Below are positions 12,501 to 39,838 of a DNA stretch of 64,000 bases, piece after piece. The DNA is from Aldrovandia affinis. Lineage: Eukaryota > Chordata > Actinopteri > Notacanthiformes > Halosauridae. A program made the position numbers and the translations under genes. The notes beneath the pieces are model-generated. The model had not been told where the DNA came from and did no database searches. It saw only the letters and a program-made list of their open reading frames with translations. The stretch spans positions 1,416,001-1,480,000 of the forward strand of contig JAINUG010000048.1 in assembly GCA_029706075.1 (NCBI GenBank), written 5' to 3'. Position 1 is the stretch's first letter; the number at the start of each line of letters is the position of its first letter.

Positions 12501-15292
12501 TCAGAGAGAGAGCACCTGGAGAAGTGACAAGAGCATCAGCCATTAACAAGGGACACATCCACTGAACGACATGGCAATGAACCCTTTTTGAAATTATTTT
12601 TAAAGAATTTTATTAAAGTTTATTAATTACAAAGGCTTGAGCGACTCATATTGGCATTATTAAAAACTTGGCCCACCCAACTGAACACAGTAAGCAGCGT
12701 TCTTGGCAACAAACATGCATGTCAAACATATTTTTATAGAACCCTTCTCAAATTCAATCAAATATTTTTAGATGAAGGACAACCCCCATGCCAAGTATAC
12801 ACTAAGATCTATTTTTTTAAATACAGTAGGCTCCGTTTTTATTCATACCCTTGATAAAGATGAACAAAATAAATCATATAAAATAAACTATATAAGTAAT
12901 GAGGTATATTTTATGCTCCAAAAAATCAGAATCAGGCATGAACCACAATGGAACGGTTCAGAAATTATATTTTTTCCCCCCAGGAAAATCAAGAATCACA
13001 AATATTTGGCCTCCTGCGTGGCCCAGTGGTTACAAAGTCCGACGCTGGCCATGGAGACTGGGGTTCAATTCCCCGTCTCGCCAGAGCAGGCTCTGGCAGG
13101 GAGCGCCACCGGGGGCGGCAATTGGCTGTCCGCCCCAGGGAGGGGGGAGGGAAGCCGATATGAGATTCGCTGCGCGTAAGAGTGGCCCTGCAGTATACCG
13201 GCTTACGGTTGCCGTCTCTGAAGGCGTCAGGTCGCGTGTCGCTACCGGTTGCAGGACTACGGCAGCGAACTCACATTACTAGGGGGGGGATTGACTTTAA
13301 AAAAAGAGCAAGTCTAATTGGCTACGAAAATGGGATAAAAATCAGAAAGAAAAAAAAGAAAAAAAAAAAGAATCACAAATATTCACACCCCTGTTATCAG
13401 TAGTTTGTGGTTTCTCCCTTAGCAATTATAACAGCAAGTAGTCACCTTTTGTAGTGTCATACGTGGTTATGGAATTTCTTGGGGGGGATCCTCAACCATT
13501 CCTCCAAGCAGAATTGTTTTAGTTCCTTCAGATTCTTAGGTTGACGTTTGTGGACTGCTTTTTTGAGTTAAAATCACAAATGTTCAATTGGATTCAGGTC
13601 TCGATACTGAGATGGCCTGTCAACCATTTCTTCGTTTCTTTGGATGTATGTTTTGGATCGTTGTCTTGTTGGAAGGTCCATCTGTGGACAAGGTGTAGCT
13701 TCCTGGCAGAGGGAACAAGGTTTTTGGACAAAATGTCTTGGTATATGCTGGAGTTCATGGTTCCATCAATTTTAATAAGGGCCCCAGGGCCTGTGGATGC
13801 AAAACAACCCCAAAGCATTAAAGATTCACCACCATGTTTCACCGTAGGCATGAGGTGCTTTTCAACATTACTTGCATTCTTTGGACGCCAAACATAGCGC
13901 TGATGTGCATGTCCAAAAAGCTTGATTCAAACACATGACATGGTTCCAATTGTGGCTCAGATGTAGTTTGACAAATTCAAGATTGCATTTTCGGTGAATT
14001 GTCTTCAAAAGAGGCTTCCTTCCTGCAAATCTACCATAAGGCCATTTTCATGGAGGCATCGTCAAATGGTAGCTTTAGACACCTTGTGGCCCCAAGATGC
14101 CAAGTTGTTTTGGAGATCTTGAACTGTGCCCCTTGGACTTTTTTGCCTCTCGAACCATCCGTCTCACTACATGTGGGGGCAAGATAGACTTGTGCCCTCT
14201 ACCTGGCAGGTTAGACACTGTTCCAGTGGCCTTAAACTTCCTAATAATTGACACAACAGTGGTATCCTTTAACTGTTTATTTTTTTGTATCCATCTCCTG
14301 ATCTGTAGAGGTCAATAACCTTTTGTCTGATGCTTTCAGGGAGTTCTTTGCCTTTCACCATGATGATGGTTGACCACAGTATTTCAAACGTGTGTTCCCT
14401 CCTTTTTATACCCTAGGCAAACAGGATACCATTGTAGGCCACTGTGTAGTTCCATAACCTTCCAATTAACTTAAAATAAGTTGTATATTTATGAAGATTT
14501 GCTGTTATTGGATTAAATTTAAAGCCAAATGCCGCCTCCGATCGGGCTGACAACCAGGGGCGGTCTGATAGAAACACGGGTTTCGATCTGCGTCCCTGAT
14601 GGGCAGCGCACACCACTCCAAAGCGTGGTGCGTTAGACCGCTAAGCCATCCGCCAGCCTTTTCTGAACAATTCTATTAGTAATGTAGGTTTGGAATTTTC
14701 TGAATTTGTTGAGCATAAAATATACCTCATTACTTATATAGTCTATTTTATACAATCTCCTTTGTTCATCTTTATCAAGCGTATTCATAAAAAAGGAGCC
14801 TACTGTATATAATGGCCTATTGTATATGAAAATATTCATCTTCATAATCAATGCAATCATAGCTCTAATACACCAAAACAGGAATTTTCCCTGTAGTCTC
14901 ACCACAAAAACAAAGAAATTTACAGGGGCTTGAGCCTAAATTGCCATATGCCATATTTTGTTTTGAAAATCTACTTGAGGAAGAGCCCATACTAGATGGA
15001 TCCCTGGAACCAACATTTGTCAGGAATACTGGCTACTTATATTCTGCCTACAGGAGATACTCTATGAGATCATTATGCTTCCATTACTCTAAAAGATAAA
15101 TGATGCATATTTGTAGTCTTGTAGCATGGGGATATTAAACCGAATCTAGTTTTGGTTTAATGCCATCACCTGACAGACTTCACTGCCATTGAAAAAATAC
15201 TCTGTGATAAAAAATAAAGAAAAAAACCCCCACTTACTTGCAATTCCAGAGTCCAGGCACTTCAGTTTACACCTGTGAGGACAAGAGTCCAT
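1189..15292 (-). CDS. Protein kinase D family Ser/Thr kinase (PRKD2-like or fish prkd4), 15 exons, 3' end outside window
   Basis: Diacylglycerol-activated Ser/Thr kinase of the Golgi and plasma membrane. Exons in order: 15292-15238, 12515-12322, 8313-8175, 7909-7778, 7524-7370, 7217-7022, 6757-6674, 6430-6283, 5937-5826, 4739-4662, 4041-3828, 2545-2517, 2278-2206, 1870-1764, 1350-1189; together 626 codons with closing phases and no stop. Domains: N-terminal ubiquitin-like fold (about 50-130, ending [11 protein letters not shown]), C1a (about 139-190) and C1b (about 250-305), each with the full Cys/His zinc set, PH domain (about 375-490), kinase domain from about 512 with G-loop GSGQFGVV and lysine in VAVKVIDK. 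The family and domain order are clear. The N-terminus is divergent, so the paralogue (PRKD2 versus a fourth fish copy) is inferred. HRD, DFG and the C-terminus lie left of base 1. Confidence 0.93.
1764..1870 (-). CDS. prkd exon 14, kinase catalytic lysine
   Basis: Acceptor GCATAG|GC, donor CTGCAG|GTGTGG. Encodes [15 protein letters not shown] (ATP-anchoring Lys) and [17 protein letters not shown] (alpha-C helix with its Glu). Confidence 0.96.
2206..2278 (-). CDS. prkd exon 13, kinase G-loop
   Basis: Acceptor GTTGCAG|GAC, donor GGAG|GTAGGC. Encodes [19 protein letters not shown] and GVVYGG, the glycine-rich ATP loop, near-identical to other PKDs. Confidence 0.96.
2517..2545 (-). CDS. prkd exon 12, 29-bp microexon
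   Basis: Acceptor GTGCCAG|AT, donor CCT|GTAAGTG. Encodes [10 protein letters not shown] between PH and kinase domains. It starts in phase 1 and ends in phase 0, exactly what exons 11 and 13 need, which is the main argument for it. Confidence 0.65.
2837..3827. repeat. 22-bp minisatellite starting at the prkd exon 11 donor
   Basis: About 1 kb, some 45 units of (minus sense) TGTGGTTGAGTCAGAGAGAG with variants. The first unit coincides with the exon-intron junction TGTGG|GTGAGTCTGAGAG. Confidence 0.95.
3828..4041 (-). CDS. prkd exon 11, end of PH domain
   Basis: Acceptor TCCCCAG|GAG, donor GTGG|GTGAGT. Encodes [24 protein letters not shown] and [14 protein letters not shown], the PH C-terminal helix. 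The GT-rich minisatellite 2837-3827 begins at its donor. Confidence 0.95.
4662..4739 (-). CDS. prkd exon 10, PH domain
   Basis: 26 codons, phase 0 at both ends. Acceptor TTCTCAG|AGG, donor AAG|GTTTGG. Encodes [17 protein letters not shown], matching PKD RKRHYWRLDCKxITLFQ. Confidence 0.95.
5391..5825. repeat. 43-bp minisatellite built from the prkd exon 9 end and its donor
   Basis: About nine units in tandem after the exon. Each unit in minus sense holds CACACCAACACTGACACACTG then GTATGGCTCTATAAGACAC. Eight retain the GGTATG donor core; one near 5785 has GATATG. Confidence 0.95.
5826..5937 (-). CDS. prkd exon 9, start of PH domain
   Basis: Acceptor GTTTCAG|CA, donor CTG|GTATGG. Encodes [18 protein letters not shown] then [15 protein letters not shown], the first PH strands. 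The last 20 or so coding bases and the donor are copied repeatedly in the minisatellite at 5391-5825. Confidence 0.95.
6283..6430 (-). CDS. prkd exon 8, acidic linker
   Basis: Acceptor AACCCAG|AT, donor CACCA|GTAAGG. Encodes an acidic Ser-rich linker ([22 protein letters not shown]). The donor is fixed by phase: splicing 4 bases later would leave an in-frame TAA. Confidence 0.75.
6560..6645. repeat. TG microsatellite
   Basis: Alternating TG with a few interruptions, in the intron after prkd exon 7. Confidence 0.95.
6674..6757 (-). CDS. prkd exon 7, second half of C1b
   Basis: Acceptor TCCTCCAG|AC, donor [28 protein letters not shown] supplies the last zinc ligands of C1b, then [12 protein letters not shown] microsatellite lies about 30 bp into the following intron. 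Confidence 0.95.
7022..7217 (-). CDS. prkd exon 6, first half of C1b
   Basis: Acceptor CCCTGCAG|AT, donor TCAG|GTGACG. Encodes linker then [19 protein letters not shown] and [12 protein letters not shown], the DAG/phorbol-binding half of the second C1 finger. Confidence 0.96.
7370..7524 (-). CDS. prkd exon 5, second half of C1a and linker
   Basis: Acceptor CCCTAG|GG, donor GAG|GTGAGA. Begins [17 protein letters not shown], which completes the C1a zinc ligands, followed by a basic run (RARRRC) and a Pro/Ser-rich linker ending [10 protein letters not shown]. Confidence 0.88.
7528..7580. repeat. (GGGA)n/(GA)n tract
   Basis: Purine run directly upstream (minus sense: pyrimidine) of the prkd exon 5 acceptor, serving as its polypyrimidine tract. 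Confidence 0.9.
7778..7909 (-). CDS. prkd exon 4, first half of C1a
   Basis: Acceptor TTTTCAG|GT, donor GAAG|GTAGAA. Encodes [16 protein letters not shown] and [15 protein letters not shown]: the first His and three Cys of the first diacylglycerol-binding C1 finger, with the lipid-binding WGLVRQG loop intact. Confidence 0.96.
8175..8313 (-). CDS. prkd exon 3, N-terminal domain
   Basis: Acceptor CTTGAAG|GC, donor TCGG|GTATG. Encodes [15 protein letters not shown] and [10 protein letters not shown], close to the PKD pattern KILLF-HDPTSxNLLQ...GDLVEVVLS. Confidence 0.92.
8888..9115 (-). repeat. Composite SINE-like repeat
   Basis: Contains TAATCACACTCTTATCGACG twice (about 8898 and 9043) and GTAACGGAGTTTGGTTCTGC, the inverse of the end of the SINE at 56955-57120. 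The body between them differs, so this looks like two partial, nested copies. Confidence 0.6.
9300..10127. other. prkd intron 2, nothing recognised
   Basis: AT-rich intron DNA with no exon, known repeat or low-complexity tract that I can identify. Confidence 0.4.
10130..10995 (+). mobile_element. 5' part of a Tc1-like element with truncated transposase
   Basis: TIR-like start CAATGGGGGAATAAGTATTG, then from 10486 an open frame of paired-type helix-turn-helix domains ([40 protein letters not shown]) up to the first catalytic Asp in [13 protein letters not shown]. The second Asp, the Glu and the 3' TIR are gone; sequence after about 10995 is unrelated. Confidence 0.88.
11050..12300. other. prkd intron 1-2 region, nothing recognised
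   Basis: AT-rich DNA between the Tc1 fragment and exon 2. No exon or repeat family recognised. Confidence 0.4.
12322..12515 (-). CDS. prkd exon 2, Pro-rich stretch and start of N-terminal domain
   Basis: Acceptor CTTCTCCAG|GT, donor AAG|GTAACC. Encodes a Pro/Ser-rich leader ([14 protein letters not shown]) then [12 protein letters not shown], which aligns with the PKD FHIQIGL-RE-V strand, and ends ...IIQRK where mammalian PKDs have SIVDQK. Confidence 0.8.
13007..13367 (+). repeat. tRNA-derived SINE with 16-bp target duplication
   Basis: Pol III-like A box (TGGCCCAGTGG) and B box (GGTTCAATTCC), a body with GGCAATTGGCTGTCCGCCCC, and an A-rich tail. Flanked by perfect direct repeats AAGAATCACAAATATT (12991-13006 and 13368-13383), so it jumped into the Tc1 element. 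Confidence 0.93.
14514..14662 (-). repeat. SINE head fragment
   Basis: Minus-strand tRNA-like head (GGCGGATGGCTTAGCGG, then a B-box-like end) joined to GAGGCGGCATTTGGC, related to the SINE at 19536-19850. Confidence 0.65.
15238..15292 (-). CDS. prkd exon 1, start codon
   Basis: ATG at 15292 in GAAAACATGGAC, 18 codons ([12 protein letters not shown]...) ending at donor A|GTAAGTG. Phase 1 fits exon 2 exactly. Chosen on phase, donor and position only; the peptide itself is not conserved, so an internal Met in exon 2 could be the start instead. Confidence 0.55.
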
Positions 15293-15568
15293 GTTTTCCT
15301 CTGAACTGACTCCCACTCCTCCAAATCCAGAGCTAAGTACTTATTTTTCTGGCTGTGCTGAAGTTCTCTGTCTGTTAGAATTGCCATGTGATTAGAAGAC
15401 GACAGGAAGCAGCCCTTGGTCTCTCTGCTCACGCTTACCGCCCCCCCCCCCCTCTAGTCTGTCTAAGGTTAACATGTATAGCCCACAGTGTGATCGCAAT
15501 TGCCCTGCACTCTCTCATATGAAACCAAATCTGTTACTATGATTTAAAAAATGTGTCCTCAGCACATA
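15293..15568. promoter_or_regulatory. prkd 5' flank
   Basis: Upstream of the proposed prkd start codon. Contains a run of C (15442-15453). No TATA box or CpG cluster is evident; it may be 5' UTR or promoter. Confidence 0.25.
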
Positions 15569-16073
15569 CAGTGGGGTCCAAAAGTCTGAGTCCACTACCA
15601 TGATCGGTTTGTTTTCATCATTCATCAAAAAACTAACAAAATCTTTACTCAGGAGAACAATTTGACCTGTAACTACTTCACTAAGCTCTGCTGACCTAAT
15701 TACAAACAGCTGCAAAAAAGTCCTTTTTAAAGAGAAAAGCACCTGCAGTAGTTACAAGAACACATATTAGACCATATCAATTACGTCAATATCTGGTATT
15801 GTTACAAGACCAAAACAACTCACACTGTGTATCTGTCCATGTATTAAAAATGATTCAAAAAGGTGTCACAACATTTTGATGAAATTAAAGGCAATGGTGT
15901 GCAAACAAAATATTTATAGTTTTGTTTTATTTCATACCATCCTTTCTCAAACAAACATAAAAAAATATATGGTATCAGTGTTTCATTACATTCTTTAATA
16001 CCACAAGTAAAAATGTTGTTAGTTTTCAATGAAAATAGATCTTGGTAGTCGACTCAGACTTTTGGACCCCCTG
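15569..16073. mobile_element. Tc1/mariner-type MITE
   Basis: Ends CAGTGGGGTCCAAAAGTCTG and the inverse CAGACTTTTGGACCCCCTG, each flanked by TA; 505 bp, no transposase. Confidence 0.88.
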
Positions 16074-16299
16074 TATATATATGGTTTAGTGACATTTAAA
16101 ATTTGAATCACCATATCCCATATACTTTAACACACACAGTAAATCTATGAACAGCAAAAACACAAACACAAACACAAACACACACATTAAATATTGTCTC
16201 TTGGAACAAGGCACAGCAGAATGAGTTGAGAAGTTAGTTTTCCATTCCGTTGTCGTTAGACCAAATCACAGACAACACAGACATTGAATTTCAGTTTGA

Positions 16300-32526
<16,227 letters not shown>

Positions 32527-32616
32527 TTACATTTTCAGTTAAATCTAGATTTTCAACATAACATACTGGGGGAAACTAAATCCAGATCACTAATAGGAGG
32601 CTTACACTGATTTAAA

Positions 32617-33863
32617 TAGGGCTGGGTAAAAAAATAAATAAAATCAGTACACCAATACATATTGATTACATTTTTTCCAATTCAGTATTGATTCTTTAAA
32701 TCCAGGTATCAATCTCTACGTTATAAACCAACAGATTTTGTTTTTCTTTTATCAATAAGGTGTCACCCCAGCAATCTTTTCACAGCTTTTCTTCTTACTT
32801 CGAGTAGTACGGAAGGCCCATTGAACCATCAGGGCATTAGCAATGGCAGGCGCCATAAAGCCAGAGCCTGCTAGCAGAAGATATTTTGACTTAGGAGTGC
32901 TGAAATCCAAAACAAACAAATATAACTTTATAATAGTAATTTATAATTAAGTAATTTATCATTTATACTTTATAATAAACGCAGCAGGGATTGAATAGTA
33001 TTGTTTTGTATCATTTTGATGCAGACTTCAGTTCCCTGACAAGCCATTTGTAATGTATTCAGTGTTTCAAGTTATAAAATACACATTTAAATTGTAGTGA
33101 CGAGTAGAAGGTCACCGCCAGAACACGTTAGTGCTGGCTGCCACAGAGCTGCAGCTCAGCCTTGGAACCTGGCTAGGTTTAGAAAGAAACTGTATTTTAT
33201 TTTTATATAATGTAAAATACAAGGAATTAACAAACATGAACGCTTTTTAGGACTGTATGGAAATAGTTTGTTAGAAACATTTTTAAGTTTCTATGTCTTC
33301 TATGATGAACAAATAAAGATCAAATCAAAATCAAAATCAAAGGTAAAGAGTGATGCATTAACAAGCATGGATGCATGCACAGAAACAGTCCTTTAAAACT
33401 TGCACAACTGTTTTAAAATGCACAACTTGTGATGCGCAGCGGCAGCTTTGTTTTAAATCAGGTCTTACGTAGGCTTTTTTAAGAATTCGCTCATTCGTAT
33501 TTGAGACACTGTAAAACACAACAGCTCAATCAATGGTTACTTCTTGATAGCTAGCTAACAGTTGTGCATTTTGTTTACAGTTTCCTGATAAAGCACAAAG
33601 TGTATGTGTTAACATGTATTCCAATGCACTACAGCACACATAAGTGTGTATTGTTCACATTGTTTAACTGAAATAAAGATTGGAATGTTAAAATCAGTTT
33701 TTGCAATTGGCAATTTGTTGCACATGATCATCTCAATGTTCAGAAGATAACTATAATAATAAAGAATTTCAGTCATCTAATGTATTAAAATCACAATTGA
33801 ATTTTTGACCCGTAGTATCGAAATCAAATCATATCGTGAGGTTCTTGCCAATACTCAGCCCTA
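32617..33863. mobile_element. hAT-type element, 1.25 kb
   Basis: Ends TAGGGCTGGGTA/ACTCAGCCCTA, perfect 8-bp duplication GATTTAAA. No open transposase. Lies just upstream of klc2 coding exon 1. Confidence 0.92.
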
Positions 33864-33871
33864 GATTTAAA

Positions 33872-36405
<2,534 letters not shown>

Positions 36406-36409
36406 AATT

Positions 36410-36560
36410 ATATATATGCCATTTAGCAGAGCTTTTATCCAAATCGACTTACAGTAGTGAATGCATAAATTTTTCAGTATACGTGGTCCCAATGGGAATC
36501 GAACCCACAACCTAAGTGCTGTCAGCGCCATGCTCTACCTTTGTGCCATGCAATTGGCTA
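36410..36560 (-). repeat. tRNA-derived SINE (family A), minus
   Basis: Same head and tail as 21165, more diverged (GTGGTCCCAATGGGAATCGA). Confidence 0.85.
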
Positions 36561-36898
36561 CTATTAACAAATGTAGTTTCCTGAAGAAGCTACATTTAGG
36601 CTATATAGGCAGGAAAGACCAATGTGGAAAATGAGTAATTTGGGAAATTGAGAATTTGTGATGTAATTGGCATGAAAATGAAGAATAAGAAGAAACAGAA
36701 AATAACCCAAGTTACTTTATTGGGCTTCACAATGTCGGCAAAAAAGGTTGTATCCAAATTGTTTGTTGAGGTCAGAGGGGACATAAGTATTTGTAAGGAC
36801 TGAAAATCTGTGGTCATTTATGTAGGAAGGAAAAGTGCCTGGCAACTCGGTTCTGTATAGGTATGAGGTATGTGTATGCCCCACCAATACATTTTGAC

Positions 36899-37045
36899 CA
36901 AGGCCGTAACCATGGAGTCAACATTGGGGGGGACCAAATCAATTTATTTATATTTTTTATATCAGCTAGGCTATATATTGGGGGGGACATTTTGAGCATA
37001 TCTGGGGATGTGTCCCCCCCAATATATATGGTAATTTCGGCCTTG
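36899..37045. mobile_element. Short hAT-like MITE (family with 27480)
   Basis: 147 bp, ends CAAGGCCGTAACCAT/ATGGTAATTTCGGCCTTG, flanked by ATTTTGAC/ATTTTGAA (7 of 8). Contains GGGGGGGACA and TGTCCCCCCC. Confidence 0.82.
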
Positions 37046-37099
37046 ATTTTGAATAATTTTTTTATAACTGGGACCTGGAATGGTCTAGATACTCTTGTT

Positions 37100-38800
37100 T
37101 TATTTCACCAGAGATAAATCAACCAGCATGTCACTTGTGATAGCCAAAATACTACAGTTTAATTGAAATATATAACTGTAAAGCTGACTAGCATATTCAG
37201 ATCAGATAAATGAATGTGTTAATCTGCTCAACATCAGTCGCCAGGAGGCGAAATGTTCTAACAAACTACTGCAAATATAAACAAACAGCTGATGCAGGCA
37301 AGAACAACACTCAAGTGCAACACAGCGCCCGCTTTCATGAGGATCTATTCTGAGAATATTCAGTTCTCTATATGTTACACGGATGGACTGGTTGACTGCA
37401 GGCATGATGAGCACATTCAACTAGTTGTGTAGGTCTTGCGCAGAAAAGATCCTCTATGTTGCTTCTATTTTAGACAAAATACCTAGGCTTCCCCTTTTCA
37501 CGCCACCAGGAGGCTCCCGCACTCGCCCCCCCCTTCACTTTCTCTATTGACTGCAATGCACCAACACAGCTATCCCGCAATTTCCATACATTGCACTGCA
37601 TGAGGCGGCGCTAGGACATCACGCTCAGTACACATTTATAAGCTATATCTATATTTCAGATAGAGCACAAATACGTTTCTTTTACACGGACAGCATAATT
37701 GATTACAGGTAATAAATGCACACTATATTTACCTGCATAACCATCTCCCTGCAAAACTACAGGATAAACAATATTACATCAAGGTGACTAGTCGATGCTA
37801 GGACTATCATGTCGTTAGATTAAAAAACAACTAGCGTTAACACATTTTTACTGTTTACTCGTTTTAACACGCAAAGCTAGACAACTACAACAGAAAGACA
37901 AAGGATTTGTCCGATTTTAATGTTATTACACATTCTATATCGAAATACATTAGAGGAAATGACAGCATCCAACGGTTTGAAGGACACGTTATTGTTGCTG
38001 AAGGTGGGGCAATGACTTTCTATATGTGGCAATGTACTTGCTGGAGAACGCTAATTCCATATAATCAAACTTGCGATATTTTAAATAGATCATTTATTGC
38101 AATGATCTTTGACTACTGAAAGCCCATGAAGGAGATACCCGAGTAACAAGCATGTTAGCTAGCTATCGAACACATTACAATTTGTAGCCATATCCCAGCT
38201 GCCTAGCTACATATTAGGATGCCATCCATTTCACATTTCTACTGTAGCTAAATTTAGCATCGCTACCTGCGTGCAACGCAACCGGCACCATTAGATATAA
38301 TTTGTTAGTGCAGCAGTCGATACATGTTCTCGAACGTTTGTCAGTGTGAAACGTCTTTCAATCCAATACACGCTACCCAGTCAGCAGATATGTGCCTGTT
38401 CCCAACATCAGCCAAATCAATCAGCTGCTAACGTTAGTTTCCTAACTAACTAAACCTGCTCAGCTTTTCACACATCCATTGATAGCTACCCTAGCTAGCG
38501 AACACAGTTGGCAAGCTAGCGACGATTATATCTCGCCGTTTATACTGATCATAAATCCAGACAAAGATAACACCGGGTTGCAGAGATGCGAGGGTAACGT
38601 TAGGGACATCAATATTATAGTCCACTAGCTCTACTAGGCAAACGCTAGCTTTAAGTACCCTGTAACGATATCTATTGGTACATGTCAAATGTTTGCTTGC
38701 TAACTAAAAAGGTTAGTATTTTGATCAAATACAAGGACAGAAGCTATATAGCTAGGTATCGTTAGCTATGTTACTTGCACACCAGCTAGCTAACACATTA
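37100..38800. other. klc2 5' intron, nothing recognised
   Basis: No exon or repeat family seen. Many TAGCTAGC motifs, common in fish non-coding DNA. Confidence 0.4.
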
Positions 38801-39060
38801 TCTAGATCGCAAGCACCTTCACCTTTTCTCTCCCGCTGAAACAAATGTCTTCGTTTTCGGTTCAAAGCGCAATCTCGTTTGGCCACGTTCGGTCGGTTTC
38901 CGAAGTAAAAACAAAAAAAAACCTTTGTTTAATCTCCGTTTTAATTTTAGCTCGTTTTAATTTCAGCTCGCTGGTACGCATGCGAATACCAAACGATGCA
39001 TTGTAGCCAATTATACTAGCGTGGCTAGCTAATAGGATCGAACCCTGTCGGAATTAGTTA
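38800..39060 (-). promoter_or_regulatory. klc2: Candidate klc2 promoter and non-coding first exon
   Basis: klc2 coding exon 1 begins at a splice acceptor only 15 bases before the ATG, so a 5' UTR exon must lie upstream. At 38823 the minus strand reads GAGAAAAG|GTGAAG, a fair donor, after a CpG-containing stretch; TACGCATGCGAA at about 38976 resembles an NRF-1 site. No TATA box seen. Position is inference. Confidence 0.35.
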
Positions 39061-39838
39061 ATGTTCCTTTTAGGTCGTCCCGAAAGTAAATGATCTCAAT
39101 AAAAGAAAGGAGGACTCGCACGGCGAACCAGCTTTGTCCCGTCCATCCTTACTGGCTCCTTCTTGCCCGGTGAGAGTGTGCGTGTCTTCGTCGGTCGGCT
39201 TGTGTTTACAGATGACAGCAGGAAGCTGAAAATGGCTGTTGATAGAATTCTCCCAGAATCCACACCGTCGCCCAGAGGGATGACATCACCACCACCGCCC
39301 TGCTCCCCTCGACCCGTGTGTGCCAAAGCGGAAAATAAGTGTGGGGCATGTAGGCCATCCAGGGGTATGACAGGATTATGATGGGGTGTAGACATTATTG
39401 CGGAACACTGCGTTTAGTCAATTGGGGAAGGAGGTCTCCCACACCAAATGAATAAATCAAAAACCTCACGAGTTCCCAAAAGGTAACTGTGACCCTGACG
39501 TCAAATTTAATGGAGTTTACTTAGGCCTACTTTAATTCTAGCCTGTACTTTTGTATTTTGCTTTAGAATTGAAGATACACGAGCCACTTTATTCGTAAAG
39601 GAAATTGACGTCCCATGCCAGCCTACAAACTAGGACAAAATGTGAACGATTATGCACGAACAATTTCATGATTTACATTTACTTTATAACTGTAGCTAGC
39701 TAGTTTACAATTTTATTAAGGCATTGTCTAGCTAGTTTACGAATAGGTACAGTTGAAAACGTAAATGTTTATACCTAACTAGATGAAAAAAGCCAAACCA
39801 TTATGAAAACAAGCAAAGGCACATACAAACCAGGGCTT
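39060..39838. other. klc2-pacs1 intergenic, CpG-containing
   Basis: 39100-39380 is GC-richer than its surroundings with scattered CpG, which suggests part of the klc2 promoter. A 72-codon plus-strand frame at 39163 shows no family likeness. Confidence 0.3.

Larger units (their letters stand above)
12824..14805 (-). mobile_element. Tc1-like element, defective, carrying SINE insertions
   Basis: Ends CAGTAGGCTCCGTTTTTATT and inverse, each next to TA. Minus-strand fragments of transposase include [17 protein letters not shown] and [13 protein letters not shown] (second Asp), while the N-terminal half is broken. Size 1982 bp because of a 361-bp SINE at 13007 and a SINE head near 14514. Same family as 60415-61555. 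Inserted in prkd intron 1. Confidence 0.93.

Noticed and set aside
39163..39381. 72-codon plus-strand frame near the klc2 promoter
   Set aside because: No recognisable family, low complexity (PPPPCSPRP); judged chance in GC-richer DNA.
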